Below are positions 62,496 to 64,000 of a DNA stretch of 64,000 nucleotides, piece by piece. A program made the position numbers and the translations under genes. Position 1 is the stretch's first letter, and every line of letters begins with the position of its first letter. The notes beneath the pieces are model-generated. The model ran no database searches, was not told the DNA's origin, and worked only from the letters and a program-made list of their open reading frames with translations. The stretch is from Tardibacter chloracetimidivorans (GTDB taxonomy: Bacteria > Pseudomonadota > Alphaproteobacteria > Sphingomonadales > Sphingomonadaceae): assembly GCF_001890385.1 (NCBI RefSeq), contig NZ_CP018221.1, positions 186,001 through 250,000 on the forward strand. Direction: 5' to 3'.

Positions 62496-63259
62496 GCGAT
62501 CAGGCCCCGGAGATCCTTCTCGCTCACCATCTCAAGGCGCTCAAGCTGCCTACGTGCCTGCGTGAGCATCACAAGCTCGCGCGGCAATGTGCCGCTGAAG
62601 GCGTCGATCATATCCGCTTCCTCGCCCGCCTCGTCGAGATGGAAATGATCGACAGGGAGCGTCGCATGGTCGAGCGGCGCATCAAGGCCGCGCGCTTCCC
62701 CGCCGTCAAAAGCCTCGACAGCTTCGACTTCGCCGCCATCCCCAGGCTCAACAAGATGCAGGTGCTCGAGATGGCGCGCTGCGAGTGGATCGAGCGGCGT
62801 GAGAACGCCATCGCTCTGGGGCCATCAGGCACCGGAAAGACGCACGTAGCGTTGGGGCTCGGACTGGCAGCATGCCAGAAAGGACTGTCGGTGGGCTTCA
62901 CCACCGCGGCAGCGCTGGTCAGCGAAATGATGGAGGCCCGCGACGAGCGCCGTCTTCTGCGCTTCCAGAAGCAGATGGCCGGATACAAGCTGCTCATCAT
63001 CGACGAACTGGGCTTTGTGCCGCTCTCCAAGACCGGCGCCGAACTGTTGTTCGAGCTGATCTCCCAGCGTTACGAACGCGGCTCCACCTTCATCACCAGC
63101 AACCTGCCCTTCGACGAATGGACCGAAACCTTCGGATCTGAGCGTCTCACAGGCGCGCTCCTCGATCGCCTGACCCATCACGTCAGCATCCTCGAGATGA
63201 ACGGCGAAAGCTATCGCCTCGCGCACAGCCGGGCCCGCAAGGCCAAAACCAGACCCTGA
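62492..63259 (+). CDS. istB: IS21 helper ATPase IstB
   Basis: 255 aa AAA+ ATPase that selects the target and assists IstA. Walker A GPSGTGKTHVALGLG, Walker B LLIIDELGFVPLS, sensor FITSNLPFDEW and GALLDRLT all present. ATG overlaps the istA stop by 4 nt. Confidence 0.97.
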   Translation: MSDQAPEILLAHHLKALKLPTCLREHHKLARQCAAEGVDHIRFLARLVEMEMIDRERRMVERRIKAARFPAVKSLDSFDFAAIPRLNKMQVLEMARCEWIERRENAIALGPSGTGKTHVALGLGLAACQKGLSVGFTTAAALVSEMMEARDERRLLRFQKQMAGYKLLIIDELGFVPLSKTGAELLFELISQRYERGSTFITSNLPFDEWTETFGSERLTGALLDRLTHHVSILEMNGESYRLAHSRARKAKTRP

Positions 63260-63270
63260 AAATTACACCA

Positions 63271-63323
63271 ATGCCGGGGGGAGTGGCCCTCGGGCTACGC
63301 CCTCACGCCACTCCCCCCGGCAT
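63271..63323. terminator. 16-bp perfect hairpin after istB
   Basis: ATGCCGGGGGGAGTGG (63271-63286) pairs exactly with 63308-63323 around a 21-nt loop, 12 nt after the istB stop and inside the element. No T-tract. Probably ends istAB transcription or blocks outward read-through. The following 63383-63557 holds no recognisable gene. Confidence 0.6.
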
Positions 63324-63557
63324 GTAACACGATGGCCTGGTTTTACGCCGCCGAATGGCCGACTTTTGCTCCGCCGTTGACAAACGGGAGTGACCTGCTT
63401 AACTGGCTCAAGGCAATGTAAGTGTTGTGACGCAATCGTGACGCACTGGGCGAATGAGCTGTCTTGGCGGAACATGGCTGACGTCGTATAGAGATGATCA
63501 GGAGTGGCAAAAAGTGACGGCTCTCCGCTTGGTTGGTATGCTCAGGATAGCCGGAAG

Positions 63558-63608
63558 CTGTCTTCGGGAGGCAGGGGCCGGAGGTTCGAATCCTCTCTCC
63601 CCGACCAT
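63558..63608 (+). repeat. attR: 51-bp core repeat
   Basis: Second copy of the tRNA-Pro 3' segment, identical to 24221-24271. It carries anticodon, T-arm and CCA end but no 5' half, so it is not a functional tRNA. Marks the right end of the prophage; host DNA resumes at 63609. Confidence 0.95.
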
Positions 63609-63718
63609 TTACTGACTTGCGGGAAGCCGAGGATGATGGCGGGCGGCGATAACCAGCTTGTCGATCGCCCCCAGCTCCACGCGTCCGACCCCTGCTCCTG
63701 AAGGTTAGGGAAGCTTAC

Positions 63719-64000
63719 TCACTCGGGATATTTGGTGGTCCAATCCGTCGGATATGGCGCCTGCCATGCGGGTCCGGCAACCCAGGTGGTGCCACGCGGG
63801 GCGGCATTCTCCTCCAGGGAGCCCACGCGGGCCATCGCGTCTCTCGTCGCAGCGTCGCGACATGAAGGCACCGGAGGCGTCGCGATCTCCGGCTCGCCCA
63901 GTTTGTCGCAGAGAAAACGCGCCGTAAGCTTTACCCGCTGCCTCAATATGTCGCGGTGCTTGTCCTTGCTCAGATCAAGGTCGGCATAGCTCACCCGCTG
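63719..64000 (-). CDS. UrcA family protein, 5' end cut by window
   Basis: The frame is open to the window edge and reads QRVSYADLDLSKDKHRDILR, the UrcA signature; the GTG at 63994 is the Val of RVSYADLDL rather than a start. Two Cys (FLCDKLG and PSCRDAA) and ATRDAMARV follow as in the family. UrcA proteins are small exported proteins of unknown function, common in sphingomonads. The signal peptide lies beyond the window. Confidence 0.8.
   Translation of the reverse strand, partial: QRVSYADLDLSKDKHRDILRQRVKLTARFLCDKLGEPEIATPPVPSCRDAATRDAMARVGSLEENAAPRGTTWVAGPAWQAPYPTDWTTKYPE

Larger units (their letters stand above)
60882..63382 (+). mobile_element. IS21-family insertion sequence, about 2.5 kb
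   Basis: Contains istA and istB. Outer imperfect 27-bp terminal repeats (60882-60908 and 63356-63382) match at 22 of 27 positions and begin with TG as usual for IS21. Inner repeats with GGCGGCGTAAAA occur at 60929-60955 and 63333-63355, again typical of the family. No target-site duplication is visible (flanks GAAGAAT and AACGGGA). Confidence 0.9.
24221..63608. mobile_element. Integrated siphovirus-like prophage, about 39.3 kb
   Basis: Bounded by a perfect 51-bp direct repeat containing the 3' part of tRNA-Pro. A tyrosine integrase lies next to the left repeat. Inside are a leftward early operon, a CI-type repressor operon, a rightward replication operon, complete head, tail and lysis modules, and an IS21-family insertion near the right end. 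Terminase, portal, coat, tail tube, tape measure and endolysin all have open frames, so apart from one truncated accessory gene the element looks intact. Confidence 0.97.

Noticed and set aside
63504-63701. 65-codon frame crossing attR
   Set aside because: It reads through the tRNA fragment and joins phage and host DNA; no plausible product.

Overview
The window is high-GC DNA from an alphaproteobacterium, most likely a member of the Sphingomonadales. This is inferred from the gene set: ccrM with GANTC sites, a DUF1134/EipA protein, a miniature aa3-type cytochrome oxidase subunit IV next to a three-part pnt operon, DUF3297, and an UrcA protein. It has two parts. Positions 1-24193 and 63609-64000 are host chromosome. 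Positions 24221-63608 are an inserted prophage bounded by a perfect 51-bp direct repeat that includes the 3' part of tRNA-Pro(CGG).

Host part, left to right: two tandem amidohydrolases (the first cut by the window edge, the second without the HxH metal motif) and an NnrU-like membrane protein; a tightly overlapped run glmM-thiD-rnhB; ccrM behind a leader with six GANTC sites, overlapping folP; a small Fis-type HTH gene; coxIV-pntAA-pntAB-pntB; an Lrp/AsnC regulator followed in frame by a flavodoxin-family remnant; a PAS/HisKA protein with a degenerate ATPase end; a CAU tRNA; DUF3297; a PAS-GGDEF diguanylate cyclase; a Tyr-rich lipoprotein; yghU with an apparent 1-nt frameshift at its start; tRNA-Ser(GCU); ugd; eipA; lepA; a sigma-54-type promoter followed by a terminator and no protein gene (candidate small RNA); and a ferredoxin-NADP reductase.

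Prophage (about 39.3 kb, lambda-like layout, siphovirus morphology). A leftward early operon (29302 to 24347) contains many tiny zinc-ribbon and membrane proteins, a YqaJ/lambda-type exonuclease with a downstream partner, and a putative xis and int; most junctions overlap. A leftward lysogeny operon runs from a LexA-like CI repressor (32126) through five cargo genes to a terminator at 29446-29472. Two operator pairs with the same 18-bp palindrome and the same 31-bp spacing lie before the left operon and between cI and a cro-like gene. The rightward early operon encodes HTH proteins, a GapR-domain protein, a GcrA-like protein, a VRR-NUC nuclease and a D5-type helicase, followed by an iteron-like inverted repeat. 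The late genes are terS, terL, DUF4055 portal, Mu-F-like protein, scaffold, P22-type coat, an SGNH/HxH-repeat fibre-like protein, connectors, tail tube, tail chaperones with a -1 frameshift signal, tape measure, tip/fibre proteins, a membrane/beta-helix fusion, holin-like proteins, GH19 endolysin and overlapping spanins. A short leftward cargo cluster at the right end is cut by an IS21-family element (60882-63382).

The most novel-looking items are two arrays of UUGCG-loop hairpins before the coat and tape-measure genes, a sigma-54-driven candidate RNA, the cI-linked cargo operon, the prophage copies of host cell-cycle DNA-binding folds (GapR, GcrA), and the fibre-like protein with eleven 22-residue HxH repeats. 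All protein names rest on reading motifs by eye, without database searches.
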